Origin: Streptomyces sp. A0958
GTDB lineage: Bacteria > Actinomycetota > Actinomycetes > Streptomycetales > Streptomycetaceae
Assembly (NCBI RefSeq): GCF_004795035.1
Contig: NZ_SSBK01000025.1
Coordinates: 35,905 to 99,904 of the forward strand
Length of the DNA: 64,000 bases
Reading direction: 5' to 3'
In this document: piece after piece, positions 1 through 8,355 of the stretch
How positions within the stretch are numbered: position 1 is the stretch's first letter
Layout: each line of letters starts with the position of its first letter
Translations under genes and position numbers: made by a program
Notes under the pieces: model-generated
What the model saw: only the letters and a program-made list of their open reading frames with translations
Told to the model about the DNA's origin: nothing
Database searches by the model: none

Positions 1-31
1 GATCGGCAAAGTCGAGGTGTGTGACCGCCTC

Positions 32-451
32 CTACAGCGGCTTCACCCAACGCCGCCAGTGGTCCTCGCGGTGGTAGCCGGCCGCCTGCCAGGCGTGGTG
101 CGCGCGTTCGTTCTCCTCCAGCACCATGGCGTCCACCCGTCGGCCGCCCAGCGCGGCGAACCGCTGCTCCGCCGCGTCCAGCAGGGCGGTGGCGATGCCC
201 TGGCGGCGGTGATCCGGGTGCACGGCCAGCCGGTAGGCGGAGCACCGCCAGCCGTCGAACCCGGCGATGACCGTCCCCACCAGCGTGCCGTCGCGCTCCG
301 CGAGCAGCAGCGCCTCGGGATCGCGGGAGATGAGGCGGGCCACCCCGTCGTGGTCGTCACTGATGCTCGTCCCCTCCGCCGCCGTACGCCAGAACCGCAG
401 GACGGCATCGATGTCCGGCAGGGCGGCGTGGCGGATGCAGAGATCACTCAT
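32..451 (-). CDS. GNAT family N-acetyltransferase
   Basis: A protein of about 139 residues with the single-domain GNAT fold. The acetyl-CoA-binding signature is visible in the middle (VHPDHRRQGIATALL, a good Q/RxxGxG/A motif A), and the C-terminal half has the usual N-x-x-A-x-x-x-W-x-x-x-G-Y pattern (ENERAHHAWQAAGY). The substrate cannot be inferred. I chose the ATG at 451; a TTG 12 bases further upstream is in frame but has no clear ribosome-binding site. It lies downstream of the P450 gene on the same strand, about 65 bases away, so co-transcription is possible but unproven. Confidence 0.85.
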   Translation of the reverse strand: MSDLCIRHAALPDIDAVLRFWRTAAEGTSISDDHDGVARLISRDPEALLLAERDGTLVGTVIAGFDGWRCSAYRLAVHPDHRRQGIATALLDAAEQRFAALGGRRVDAMVLEENERAHHAWQAAGYHREDHWRRWVKPL

Positions 452-517
452 GGGGCGAGCCAATCAGAGGGCGGTCCCCCCGTGCGAGCGGATTCCCCAC
501 CGCCCGCGGGGGAAACC

Positions 518-1801
518 TCAGCGCAGGTGCACCGGCAGCGAGTCGATGCCGTAGACGATCGACAGCTTGCGGAAGGTGAGGTTGTGCGGCGGGACGGCGA
601 GCCGCATGGCGGGGAACCGTCTGGCCAGGGCCGGGTAGACGGAGCGCAGCTCCATCCGGGCCAGTTCGGCGCCTATGCAGCGGTGGATGCCGTGCCCGAA
701 GGCGAGATGGCCGGCCGGAGTGACCCGGTCCACGTCGAAGCCCCCGTCGTCCGTGACGTAGGCGGGGTCCCGGTTCGCGCCGCTCAGCGAGCACAGCACC
801 ATGTCGCCGCGCGGAATGACCACCCCGGCGATCTCGATGTCCTCGCGGGCGAACCGGGGGAAGGCGATCTGTACGGCGGAGACGTAGCGCAGCACCTCCT
901 CCACGAACGGCGCCGTCACACTGTCGTCCGCCCGCAGCCGCCCCAGGACGTCCGGGTTCCGCAGCAGTACGAGGGAGCCGAGCGCGATCGTGCTCGCCGT
1001 GGTCTCGAACCCGCCGGTGAGCACACCGTCGGCGAGGCCCGCGAGTTCCTCGTCGTCGACGCTGTCCCCGTGCTCCCGCACGATCATGCCGAGCAGACCG
1101 TCGCCGGGGTTGCGGCGCTGCGCCCTGACGACACCGCGGAAGTAGTCGAGCGAGGCGGACATGGCCCCGAAGGGCGCCGTCGTACCCGCGAACAGGTCGA
1201 AGCGGTCCATCGCCAGCTGCTGGAAGTCGGCCCGGTCCTCGTAGGGCACCCCGAGCAGTTCGCAGATGGTCAGGGAGGGAACGGGCAGCGCGAACGCGTG
1301 CACCAGGTCGACCGGTCCCGGCGCCGCCGCCATCGCGTCCAGGCGTTCCCCGACGATGGCGTCGATCCGGGGCGCCAGGCGGCGCAGCCGGCGCATCGTG
1401 AACTCGGGGGTCAGGATGCGGCGCAGCCGCGTGTGCACCGGCGGATCGCTGAAACCCAGCCCGCCGGGGCTGTGTTCGGCGACTATGCCCGCGTTGCCCG
1501 CCAGGTGGGCGAAGTCGGTGCTGAAGCCCTCCGCGGAGCCGAGCACGGCCTTCGACTCCTCGTAGCCGGTGACCACCCATGCGTCCATGCCGAAGGGCAG
1601 CGCCACTCTGGAGACCGGCGCGCTCGCCCGTACGTCGGCCAGCCCCCGCACCGGGTCGAGGCCGTCCCTGCGCAGCGGCATCAGCAGTTGCTCGGGAAGC
1701 AGCTTCATCGTGGAGGACCCGAGCCCGTGCTTCTGAATCCTGGCCAGGTAGCTGCGTCCGAGCCTGGCGGTGAGGCGGGAACGGAACGTCGTCGTACTCA
1801 A
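518..1801 (-). CDS. Cytochrome P450
   Basis: A soluble bacterial P450 of 427 residues. The diagnostic elements are in order: the I-helix oxygen-binding motif GGFETT, the K-helix ExxR (EEVLR), and the heme-ligand loop FGHGIHRCIG with the axial cysteine near residue 375. It should be a heme monooxygenase fed by separate ferredoxin and ferredoxin reductase, neither of which is encoded nearby; the substrate is unknown. The frame is open to 1945, but a TTG at 1801 is preceded at 5 bases by GGAG, so I prefer it to the GTG at 1807, which overlaps that GGAG. The 210-base gap to bioD contains a CATAAT on the minus strand (1900 to 1895) that could be a -10 element. Confidence 0.9.
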   Translation of the reverse strand: MSTTTFRSRLTARLGRSYLARIQKHGLGSSTMKLLPEQLLMPLRRDGLDPVRGLADVRASAPVSRVALPFGMDAWVVTGYEESKAVLGSAEGFSTDFAHLAGNAGIVAEHSPGGLGFSDPPVHTRLRRILTPEFTMRRLRRLAPRIDAIVGERLDAMAAAPGPVDLVHAFALPVPSLTICELLGVPYEDRADFQQLAMDRFDLFAGTTAPFGAMSASLDYFRGVVRAQRRNPGDGLLGMIVREHGDSVDDEELAGLADGVLTGGFETTASTIALGSLVLLRNPDVLGRLRADDSVTAPFVEEVLRYVSAVQIAFPRFAREDIEIAGVVIPRGDMVLCSLSGANRDPAYVTDDGGFDVDRVTPAGHLAFGHGIHRCIGAELARMELRSVYPALARRFPAMRLAVPPHNLTFRKLSIVYGIDSLPVHLR

Positions 1802-2020
1802 TGTCACTCCATGAGTCGTCGCGAGATCTGGTCGGTGGGCGCGTGCGGCGCCAGGACGTGGCCGACTGCGGTGACTTCGGCTACCTGACCAGGAATTATG
1901 ACCACTTGTTCGAGCAATGGAGTGACAGGGTGCGGAATACGTCACCGATGGGTCGGCGGGGCGGGGGGCGTACGGGCCCCGGCGGCTGCCGACGCCGCGG
2001 CCGGACCGCCCCGCCCGGCC

Positions 2021-2710
2021 TCAGCCCCGCGCCCGGTGCCCACCCAGCGGCGGTGCCAGCCAACTCGACGCCCGGGCCCGGAAGTCCGCAGGCGCGAGCG
2101 ACCCAGCCCCCTCGGGCACGACACCCAGCAGCGGCGCGCCCGCGGCCACCGGCAGATCCGTCACATTGCAGCGCGCCGCCAGATCGGGGTCGGCCGGCAT
2201 GCTGCCGATCACCACCCCGAGGCAGTCGAGCCCGCGGGCCCGCAGCGCCTCCGAGGTCAGGGCCGTGGAGTTCAGCGTGCCCAGCCCGGCCGGGGCCACC
2301 ACCAGGACCGGAGCCGCCAGCAGCCGGGCCGCGTCCGCCAGGGTCGCGCCCCCGTCGTCGAACCGTACGAGCAGCCCGCCCGCCCCCTCGACCAGCACCA
2401 GGTCGTGATCGACGGCCAGCTTCTCGGCCGCCTCGGCGATCTCGTACGGCCCCACCGGCGTCATCCCGGCCCGCCGGGCGGCCGTCGCGGGCGCCAACGG
2501 CTCCGGGAAGCGGGCCAGTTCGACCGCCGTCACATGGGCGCCCGCCAGCCGTGCCACCTCGGCGGCATCGCCCGGCTCGCCCGGCTCCAGACCCGTCTGG
2601 GCCGGCTTGAGCACCGCCACCCGACGGCCCGCAGCCGCCGCCGCGACGGCCGCCGTCACGATCGTCTTGCCGATCTCCGTACCCGTACCCGTCACCACCA
2701 GAACGCTCAC
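2021..2710 (-). CDS. bioD: Dethiobiotin synthetase
   Basis: ATP-dependent dethiobiotin synthetase of 229 residues, which closes the ureido ring of 7,8-diaminopelargonic acid with CO2. The N-terminus is a P-loop of the BioD type (VVTGTGTEIGKT), and the middle has the EGAGGLLV motif that lines the active site. The start is a GTG at 2710, one base after the bioA stop codon, so the two genes are tightly coupled. It is the last gene of the bioB-bioA-bioD run. The final residues are Arg/Gly rich and poorly conserved. Confidence 0.95.
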   Translation of the reverse strand: MSVLVVTGTGTEIGKTIVTAAVAAAAAGRRVAVLKPAQTGLEPGEPGDAAEVARLAGAHVTAVELARFPEPLAPATAARRAGMTPVGPYEIAEAAEKLAVDHDLVLVEGAGGLLVRFDDGGATLADAARLLAAPVLVVAPAGLGTLNSTALTSEALRARGLDCLGVVIGSMPADPDLAARCNVTDLPVAAGAPLLGVVPEGAGSLAPADFRARASSWLAPPLGGHRARG

Positions 2711-2711
2711 G

Positions 2712-4016
2712 TCAGCCCTCCCGCGCCGCCGCGCACACGGCGCGGCAGATCCGTGCCACATCATCGTCACCGGTCACATACGGCGGCATGGTGTACACGA
2801 GGTCGCGGAACGGCCGCAGCCACACCCCTTCGCGCACCGCCGCCCGCGTCGCCGCCGCCATGTCCACCTCGTGGTCGAGCTGTACGACACCGATGGCGCC
2901 GAGCACCCGCACGTCGCGGACCGAAGGCAGTTCCCGGGCCGCCGCCAGCCCCTCGTCCAGTCCGGCCTCGATCCGCTTGATCTCCTGCTCCCAGTCCTGG
3001 CCGAGCAGCAGGTCGATGGAGGCGCAGGCCACCGCCGAGGCGAGCGGATTGCCCATGAACGTCGGACCGTGGGCCAGCACCGGCACCTCGCCGCGCGAGA
3101 TCCCCTCGGCCACCTCGCCGGTGCACAGCGTCGCCGCCATCGTCAGATAGCCGCCGGTCAGCGCCTTGCCCACGCACATCACATCGGGCGAGACCCCGGC
3201 ATGGCCGGCGGCGAACAGCTTCCCCGTACGGCCGAAGCCCGTCGCGATCTCGTCGAACACGAGCAGGACGCCGTACGCGTCGCACGCCTCGCGCAGCACG
3301 CGCAGATACGCGGGGGAGTGGAAGCGCATCCCGCCCGCCCCCTGGACCACCGGCTCCACGATCACCGCGGCCAGCTCGTCGGCGTGCCGCTCGATCAGCT
3401 CGCGCAGATGCGCCGCGTACGCGGGATCGGGCTCCGCGTCGTAACCGGCCGGTGGCTCGTCGGCGAAGACCTGGCGGGGCAGCGCACCCGACCACAGCTC
3501 GTGCATCCCGCCCTCGGGGTCGCACACCGACATCGGCTGCCAGGTGTCCCCGTGGTAGCCGCCGCGCCAGGTCAGCAGCCGCTTCTTGGCCGGCCGCCCG
3601 GCCGAGCGCCAGTACTGCAGGCACATCTTCACGGCCACCTCGACCGACACGGAACCCGAGTCGGCGAGGAAGACGTGTCGCAGCGGCTCCGGGGTGATCT
3701 CCACCAGCCGGGCCGCCAGCCGGACGGCGGGCTCGTGCGTGAGCCCGCCGAACATCACATGGCTCATCCGGTCCAGCTGGCCGCGCGCCGCCTCGTTCAG
3801 CACCGGGTGGTTGTACCCGTGCACGGCGGACCACCACGACGACATCCCGTCGACCAACTCGTGCTGCCCGTGAGCCGGTTCGGCGAGGCGGAGCCGGACC
3901 CCGGACGCGGACTCCACGACCAGCGGCTCCTGCCGGCCCGGCATCGGCCCGTACGGATGCCAGACGTGCGCCCGGTCCAGGTCCCGGAGCGTGGCGGGGG
4001 GGAGCGGCTCAGGCAT
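2712..4016 (-). CDS. bioA: Adenosylmethionine-8-amino-7-oxononanoate aminotransferase
   Basis: PLP-dependent class III aminotransferase (434 residues) that converts KAPA to DAPA using S-adenosylmethionine as amino donor. The BioA signature HVWHPYGPMP lies near the N-terminus, SSWWSAVHGYNHP follows, FDEIATGFGRTG holds the PLP aspartate, and the lysine-containing stretch CVGKALTGGYL carries the Schiff-base lysine. The ATG at 4016 overlaps the end of bioB by 8 bases, as expected for translational coupling. The open frame runs on upstream only as a shadow of bioB. Confidence 0.95.
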   Translation of the reverse strand: MPEPLPPATLRDLDRAHVWHPYGPMPGRQEPLVVESASGVRLRLAEPAHGQHELVDGMSSWWSAVHGYNHPVLNEAARGQLDRMSHVMFGGLTHEPAVRLAARLVEITPEPLRHVFLADSGSVSVEVAVKMCLQYWRSAGRPAKKRLLTWRGGYHGDTWQPMSVCDPEGGMHELWSGALPRQVFADEPPAGYDAEPDPAYAAHLRELIERHADELAAVIVEPVVQGAGGMRFHSPAYLRVLREACDAYGVLLVFDEIATGFGRTGKLFAAGHAGVSPDVMCVGKALTGGYLTMAATLCTGEVAEGISRGEVPVLAHGPTFMGNPLASAVACASIDLLLGQDWEQEIKRIEAGLDEGLAAARELPSVRDVRVLGAIGVVQLDHEVDMAAATRAAVREGVWLRPFRDLVYTMPPYVTGDDDVARICRAVCAAAREG

Positions 4017-5238
4017 TGGGAGCGAGGTCCGTACCCGCGCCGCGGCGGCGGACCGCCACCAGGTCCGTGCGGGCGCCCGGCACCTGCGCGTCCTGCGTCT
4101 CCTGTGCGGCGGCGGGCGCGGTCTCCGCTTCCGGGGCCTCGCCGCAGGGCGCGCAGCCGCCGGAGTGCGAACCGCAGCCCTCCGCCTCCGGGGCGCAGCC
4201 GCCGGAGTGGGAGCCGCAGCCGGCGGCCGCGTCCGCACGGTGGCGGGGGAGCGTGGTCGTACCCGCGCCCTCGACCTCGAAACCGGCGTCCGCGATCATG
4301 TCCAGGTCGGCCTGACCGGCCTGGCCCTCACTGGTCAGATAGTCACCCAGGAAGATCGAGTTCACCAGGTGCAGGGCGAGCGGCTGCATCGAGCGCAGAT
4401 GCACCTCGCGCCCGCCCGCGAGCCGTACCTCCACGTCCGGGCAGACGAACCGCACCATCGCCAGGATGCGCAGACAGCGCTGCGGCGTCAGGTTCCACTC
4501 CTTGGCGAGCGGGGTCCCCTCGAACGGGATCAGGAAGTTGACCGGAACAGAGTCCGGGTCCAGCTCGCGCAGGGAGAAGACGACGTCGACCAGATCGGCG
4601 TCGCTCTCGCCCATGCCCGCGATCAGACCCGAGCACGCGGAGAGGCCGGCGGCCTGCGCCTGGTGCACCGTGTCCACCCGGTCGGCGTAGGTGTGGGTGG
4701 TCGTGATCTCCCCGTACGTCCCCTCGGACGTGTTGAGGTTGTGGTTGTACGCGTCGGCGCCCGCCGACCGCAGCCGGTCGGCCTGGCCGTCGGAGAGCAG
4801 ACCGAGGCAGGCGCACACCTCGACGCCCTCGTTCTGCTCCTTGATGGCCTCGATCGTCTGCGAGACCCGGTCGACGTCACGGTCCGTCGGGCCCCGGCCG
4901 CTGGCCACCAGGCAGACGCGCTTGGCGCCGCCGGCCACCCCGGCGGCGGCCGCCTTCGACGCCTCGTCGGGCTTCAGCCAGGTGTACTTGAGGATCTCGG
5001 CCTTGGAGCCGAGCCGCTGCGAACAGTACGAGCAGTCCTCGGGGCACAGCCCGGACTTCAGATTGACCAGATAGTTCAGCTTCACCCGCCGCCCGAACCA
5101 CTGACGGCGCACCTTGCCGGCCGCGGCCACCACATCGAGCAGTTCCTCGTCAGGGGTCGCCAGTACGGCGAGCGCTTCTTCACGGGTCGGCAGCTCGCGC
5201 CGCAGCCCCTTGTCCACCAGCGTGTTCAGGAGGTCCAT
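4009..5238 (-). CDS. bioB: Biotin synthase with Cys/His-rich C-terminal tail
   Basis: Radical-SAM biotin synthase (409 residues) that inserts sulfur into dethiobiotin. The radical-SAM cluster motif is CPEDCSYC (CxxxCxxC), and YNHNLNTSEGTYG and RLAGGRE follow as in BioB. The conserved core ends near residue 325. After it comes a tail of about 80 residues with a repeated Cys/His motif (GCGSHSGGCAP, twice, then CGE) and an Ala/Glu/Gln-rich end. Most BioB proteins stop near 320-350 residues, so the tail is an addition. The start is the ATG at 5238. It heads the bioB-bioA-bioD operon, divergent from bioF. Confidence 0.95.
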   Translation of the reverse strand: MDLLNTLVDKGLRRELPTREEALAVLATPDEELLDVVAAAGKVRRQWFGRRVKLNYLVNLKSGLCPEDCSYCSQRLGSKAEILKYTWLKPDEASKAAAAGVAGGAKRVCLVASGRGPTDRDVDRVSQTIEAIKEQNEGVEVCACLGLLSDGQADRLRSAGADAYNHNLNTSEGTYGEITTTHTYADRVDTVHQAQAAGLSACSGLIAGMGESDADLVDVVFSLRELDPDSVPVNFLIPFEGTPLAKEWNLTPQRCLRILAMVRFVCPDVEVRLAGGREVHLRSMQPLALHLVNSIFLGDYLTSEGQAGQADLDMIADAGFEVEGAGTTTLPRHRADAAAGCGSHSGGCAPEAEGCGSHSGGCAPCGEAPEAETAPAAAQETQDAQVPGARTDLVAVRRRGAGTDLAPNA

Positions 5239-5380
5239 GGCGTTGATCCTTACGTACGGCACCTCCCGGAGCCAAGGAGGATTCGGACAACAGAGTTCAC
5301 GGAGGGTGTGTGCATTGCCACACCGTGGCCTGCCGTGCCCGCGGTTAGGGTCTGTGAGCTGCCTACAAAAGGGACCGCCC
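5239..5380. promoter_or_regulatory. Divergent bioB / bioF intergenic control region
   Basis: The 142-base gap between the bioB and bioF starts must hold both promoters. A TTGCCA at 5315-5320 and a TAGGGT at 5346-5351 are present on the plus strand, but 25 bases apart, so they do not make a standard promoter pair. I could not identify a convincing BirA or BioQ palindrome by eye. Confidence 0.5.
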
Positions 5381-6523
5381 ATGTCCGCCACCCCGTTCGA
5401 CTGGATCGACGACGAGGCGCGCCGGCGCGCGGACGCCGGGCTCGTGAGAAGGCTGCGGCCCCGGGACGCCGACGCGGAACTCCTGGATCTCGCGAGCAAC
5501 GACTACCTCGGCCTGACCCGGCACCCCGAGGTGACCGGCGCCGCGGCCGGCGCGGCGCGCCACTGGGGCGGGGGAGCCACCGGCTCCCGTCTCGTCACGG
5601 GTTCGACCGCGCTCCACGCGGAACTGGAAGGCGAACTCGCCGCCTTCTGCGGGTTCGAGGCGGCTCTCGTGCTCTCCTCCGGTTACGCCGCCAACCTCGC
5701 GGCTCTCACCGCGCTCGCCGGACGCGGCTCCCTCATCGCCTCGGACGCGGGCAACCACGCCTCCATCGTCGACGGCTGCCGGCTCTCCCGGGCCGAGACC
5801 ACCGTCGTCCCGCACGCCGACCCCGAGGCCGTCCGCAAGGCGCTGCACGGCCATCCGGGCCGGAAGCTCGCCGTCACCGACTCGGTCTTCTCCGTCGACG
5901 GCGACGCCGCGCCGCTGGCCGCACTGGCCGACGCCTGCCGCGCGGAACACGCCGCACTCCTCGTGGACGACGCGCACGGTCTCGGAGTCCTCGGGGAGGG
6001 CGGGCGCGGCGCGCCCGCCGCCACCGGTCTCGCGGGCGGCGACGACATCGTCGCCACGCTCACCCTCTCCAAGTCCCTGGGCAGTCAGGGCGGCGCGGTC
6101 CTCGGCCCCGCCCGGGTCATCGACCACCTGGTCAACACCGCCCGCACGTTCATCTTCGACACCGGGCTCGCCCCCGCCGCCGTCGGCGCGGCGCTCGGCG
6201 CGCTGCGGCTGCTGCGCCGCGAACCGGAACGCGCCCTCAGGGCGCGTACGGTCGCCACCGCGCTGTACGAGGGACTGGCCTCGGCCGGTCTGAGTGCCGT
6301 GCGCCCCGACGCGGCCGTGGTCTCGGTACGCGCGCCCTCGCCCGACGCCGCCGTCCGCTGGGCCGCCGACTGCCGGGAGGCCGGCATGGCGGTCGGCTGC
6401 TTCCGGCCGCCGTCCGTCCCCGACGGCATCTCCCGGCTGCGGCTGACCGCCCGCGCCGACCTGACGGACGAGCAGATCGCGTGGGCGGTGGCGACCGTTC
6501 GGCGGACCGCTCCCCAGGCGTGA
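5381..6523 (+). CDS. bioF: 8-amino-7-oxononanoate synthase
   Basis: PLP-dependent KAPA synthase (380 residues), the first committed step of the biotin ring pathway, condensing pimeloyl thioester with L-alanine. Visible signatures are NDYLGLTRHP, GGGATGSRLVTG, the PLP-ring aspartate and histidine in VDDAHGLGVLG, and the Schiff-base lysine in TLSKSLGSQGG. The ATG at 5381 gives the usual N-terminus. The last codons and stop lie inside a 23-bp tandem repeat (6515-6609). It is divergent from bioB; no bioC or bioH is present. Confidence 0.95.
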   Translation: MSATPFDWIDDEARRRADAGLVRRLRPRDADAELLDLASNDYLGLTRHPEVTGAAAGAARHWGGGATGSRLVTGSTALHAELEGELAAFCGFEAALVLSSGYAANLAALTALAGRGSLIASDAGNHASIVDGCRLSRAETTVVPHADPEAVRKALHGHPGRKLAVTDSVFSVDGDAAPLAALADACRAEHAALLVDDAHGLGVLGEGGRGAPAATGLAGGDDIVATLTLSKSLGSQGGAVLGPARVIDHLVNTARTFIFDTGLAPAAVGAALGALRLLRREPERALRARTVATALYEGLASAGLSAVRPDAAVVSVRAPSPDAAVRWAADCREAGMAVGCFRPPSVPDGISRLRLTARADLTDEQIAWAVATVRRTAPQA

Positions 6524-6609
6524 GGCTTCGTCTGCCCCAGGCGTGAGGTGCCGTCTGCCCCAGGCGTGAGGTGCCGTCCGCCTCAGGCGTGAGGCGTCGC
6601 CCGCCTCAG
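6515..6609. repeat. 23-bp tandem repeat, four copies, spanning the bioF stop
   Basis: Four head-to-tail copies of a 23-bp unit beginning CAGGCGTGAGG (6515, 6538, 6561 and 6584) plus a partial fifth. Each copy contains the last codons of bioF with the TGA stop. The last base pairs encode the C-terminus and stop of the DUF397 gene on the other strand, so the repeat bridges two convergent genes. Confidence 0.9.
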
Positions 6610-6797
6610 CGTTTCAGGCCGGCGACGAAGGAGATCCAGGCTGTGGTGGAGAACTCCAGGGGCGGCCTGGACACATCCTTGGAGTCGCGCACGGCCAGCC
6701 GCCTGTCCAACGGGGCGGTCTCCACGCAGTTGTTCATACCCGTGCTGCGGCTGCTGCGCCGCCACCGTAACGCGTGCTGTGCGAGGCAATCCGACAT
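6606..6797 (-). CDS. DUF397 family small protein
   Basis: A 63-residue protein with the DUF397 pattern: W-x-x-S-S-x-S near the start, N-x-CVE, VRDSKD, and an aromatic C-terminal FSTTAWISFVAGLK. In Streptomyces such proteins are encoded next to XRE/DUF5753 regulators and histidine-kinase-like ATPases (WhiJ-type clusters), where they are thought to antagonise the DNA-binding partner. It lies 25 bases after the XRE gene on the same strand, so the pair is probably one transcript. Its last codons fall in the 23-bp tandem repeat. Confidence 0.85.
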   Translation of the reverse strand: MSDCLAQHALRWRRSSRSTGMNNCVETAPLDRRLAVRDSKDVSRPPLEFSTTAWISFVAGLKR

Positions 6798-6822
6798 GAC
6801 GCCCCCCTCGGGCAGTCCGGGG

Positions 6823-7683
6823 TCACCGATCGCCGCGGTCGATCGCGGAGATCAGGTCCAACGAGTGCTCCGGCGACAGCGCGTGCGTCTGCAGGTTCCG
6901 GAAGGCCGAGCTGTACGCCGCAAGGTCTTCTTTCCGTTCCAGATAGAGGCTACTCGTCAAGTGGTCAAGAACGACCACGTCAAGGTCGGAAGCGGTCGGA
7001 AAGGAAAAGATAACGAAAGGGCTGGTTAGGCTCACGTAGCCGCCGACCGAGAACGGGAGTAACTGGAGTTGCACATGGGGTAGTTGTGCCACCCGTGCGA
7101 GATGGCGCAACTGCTCGTGCATCACCCGCCGACCGCCCACCTCCCGCCGCAGCACCGCCTCGTCCAGCACCGCGCTCAGCCGCAGCGGAGGATCGCTGCG
7201 CAGCACCCCCTGCCGGGTCAGCCGCACCTCCACCAGCGAGTCCACCTGACCGGCCGGAAGCCCGCCCAGGGAGTCCCGGGTCACCGCGCGGGCGTAGTCG
7301 GCCGTCTGCAACAGGCCGGGCACCACCGAGGTCTCCAGCGTGCGCGCCGTCCGCGCCTGCGACTCCAGGCTGATGAAGTCGCGGTACTGCGGAGGGATGA
7401 GACCGCGGTACGCATGCCACCAGCCGGCGCCGCCCCCGCCCGCCGAACCGGCGAGCGCGCCCAGGAGCTCGCGCAGCTTCGGATCGTCCATGCCGTACGC
7501 GTCCAGCAGCCGGTTCACGTCGTCCGGCCGCACCCCGCTGACACCTGTCTCGATCCGGCTTACCTTCGACTGGTGCCAGCCGAGCAGCCCCGCGGCCTCC
7601 CGGCTCGTGAGACCCGACGCGTGGCGCAGACTCCGCAGCTCCTCCCCGAGCTTGCGGCGCCGCACCGCAGGACCGTGCTGCAT
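6823..7683 (-). CDS. XRE-family regulator with DUF5753 domain (WhiJ-like)
   Basis: 286 residues. The N-terminal helix-turn-helix is clear (residues about 14-60: LRHASGLTSREAAGLLGWHQSKVSRIETG). The remaining ~180 residues form the DUF5753 sensor region, with the typical PGLLQTADYARA near residue 125 and a C-terminal LEFLTSSLYLE-like segment. Together with the downstream DUF397 gene and the divergent ATP-binding gene it makes the classic Streptomyces trio, generally linked to developmental or antibiotic control or regarded as antitoxin-like. The ligand or phosphorylation input is unknown. The start is the ATG at 7683. Confidence 0.9.
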   Translation of the reverse strand: MQHGPAVRRRKLGEELRSLRHASGLTSREAAGLLGWHQSKVSRIETGVSGVRPDDVNRLLDAYGMDDPKLRELLGALAGSAGGGGAGWWHAYRGLIPPQYRDFISLESQARTARTLETSVVPGLLQTADYARAVTRDSLGGLPAGQVDSLVEVRLTRQGVLRSDPPLRLSAVLDEAVLRREVGGRRVMHEQLRHLARVAQLPHVQLQLLPFSVGGYVSLTSPFVIFSFPTASDLDVVVLDHLTSSLYLERKEDLAAYSSAFRNLQTHALSPEHSLDLISAIDRGDR

Positions 7684-7773
7684 CTGATGGCTCCCTCCCG
7701 CTGCCTGCCGAGGGGACAGTGTGGCGCCCTCGCGGGCCCGGGCGGGAAGAGTTCACCGGTTCGAGCGACAGAT

Positions 7774-7783
7774 ATATGCATAT
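7774..7783. promoter_or_regulatory. ATATGCATAT palindrome between divergent regulators
   Basis: A perfect 10-bp palindrome in an AT-rich patch, striking in this GC-rich DNA, midway in the gap between the XRE gene and the divergent ATPase gene. It could be an operator for the XRE protein or supply -10 elements for either direction. Sequence symmetry is the only evidence. Confidence 0.4.
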
Positions 7784-7888
7784 CTTGGTGGATCGCCGTC
7801 GCAGGGGGCGGCATCGGTGGCAATCTGGCGCGAAGCACAACCGGACCGTTCGCCGGCCCGGTACCGGGTGGGAAAGGGACGGCTCGCC

Positions 7889-8320
7889 ATGGCAGACCAT
7901 CAAGAAGCACGTGTCACTCTGCCGAGCGAGCCGGTCTCGGTCGCCGCGGCCCGCAGGTACGTGGCCCGGGTTCTGGCCGAATGGGGCCTGCCCGACGACA
8001 CGGAAACGGCCGAGACCGTACGGCTCATCGTCTCGGAGCTCGCCACCAACGCCGTCCTGCACACGTTCGGCCTCTCGCCCACGTTCACCGTGGAGCTGCG
8101 GCTGGAGCGCGAGGAGCAGCTGCGCCTCGGCGTGACGGACAGCCATCCACGCCGGCCCCAGCGGCTGCCCGCCGCGGTCCAGCAGGACAACGGGCGCGGC
8201 ATGGTCATCATCCGCTCCCTGGCCAAGGAGTACGGCGGCCGGCTGACCGTCACGCCCACGCCCGACGGCGGCAAGACCGTCTGGGTCGAGCTGCCGTGGC
8301 ACGCCCCTGTCCAGCCCTGA
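7889..8320 (+). CDS. Histidine-kinase-like ATP-binding protein (anti-sigma/AbaA type)
   Basis: 143 residues forming a stand-alone HATPase_c domain of the SpoIIAB/RsbW class. The N-box ELATNAVLHT and the G-boxes DNGRGMVIIRSLA and GGKTVWVELP are visible. Such proteins act as serine kinases or anti-sigma factors, or in WhiJ clusters as partners of the XRE regulator. The ATG at 7889 is preceded by GGGAAAGGGA. An in-frame extension to 7721 exists but crosses the AT-rich control region and looks non-coding. Confidence 0.85.
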   Translation: MADHQEARVTLPSEPVSVAAARRYVARVLAEWGLPDDTETAETVRLIVSELATNAVLHTFGLSPTFTVELRLEREEQLRLGVTDSHPRRPQRLPAAVQQDNGRGMVIIRSLAKEYGGRLTVTPTPDGGKTVWVELPWHAPVQP

Positions 8321-8355
8321 GGTACGAAACGTCCGTGCTCGGCGTGGGCCGCGCG

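Noticed and set aside
17..1888. 623-codon plus-strand frame over the GNAT and P450 genes
   Set aside because: Arg/Gly/His-rich antisense shadow of two clear genes; no family motif or ribosome-binding site.
3991..6546. 851-codon plus-strand frame over bioB and bioF
   Set aside because: Shadow in another frame; the strong BioB and BioF signatures occupy the other frames.
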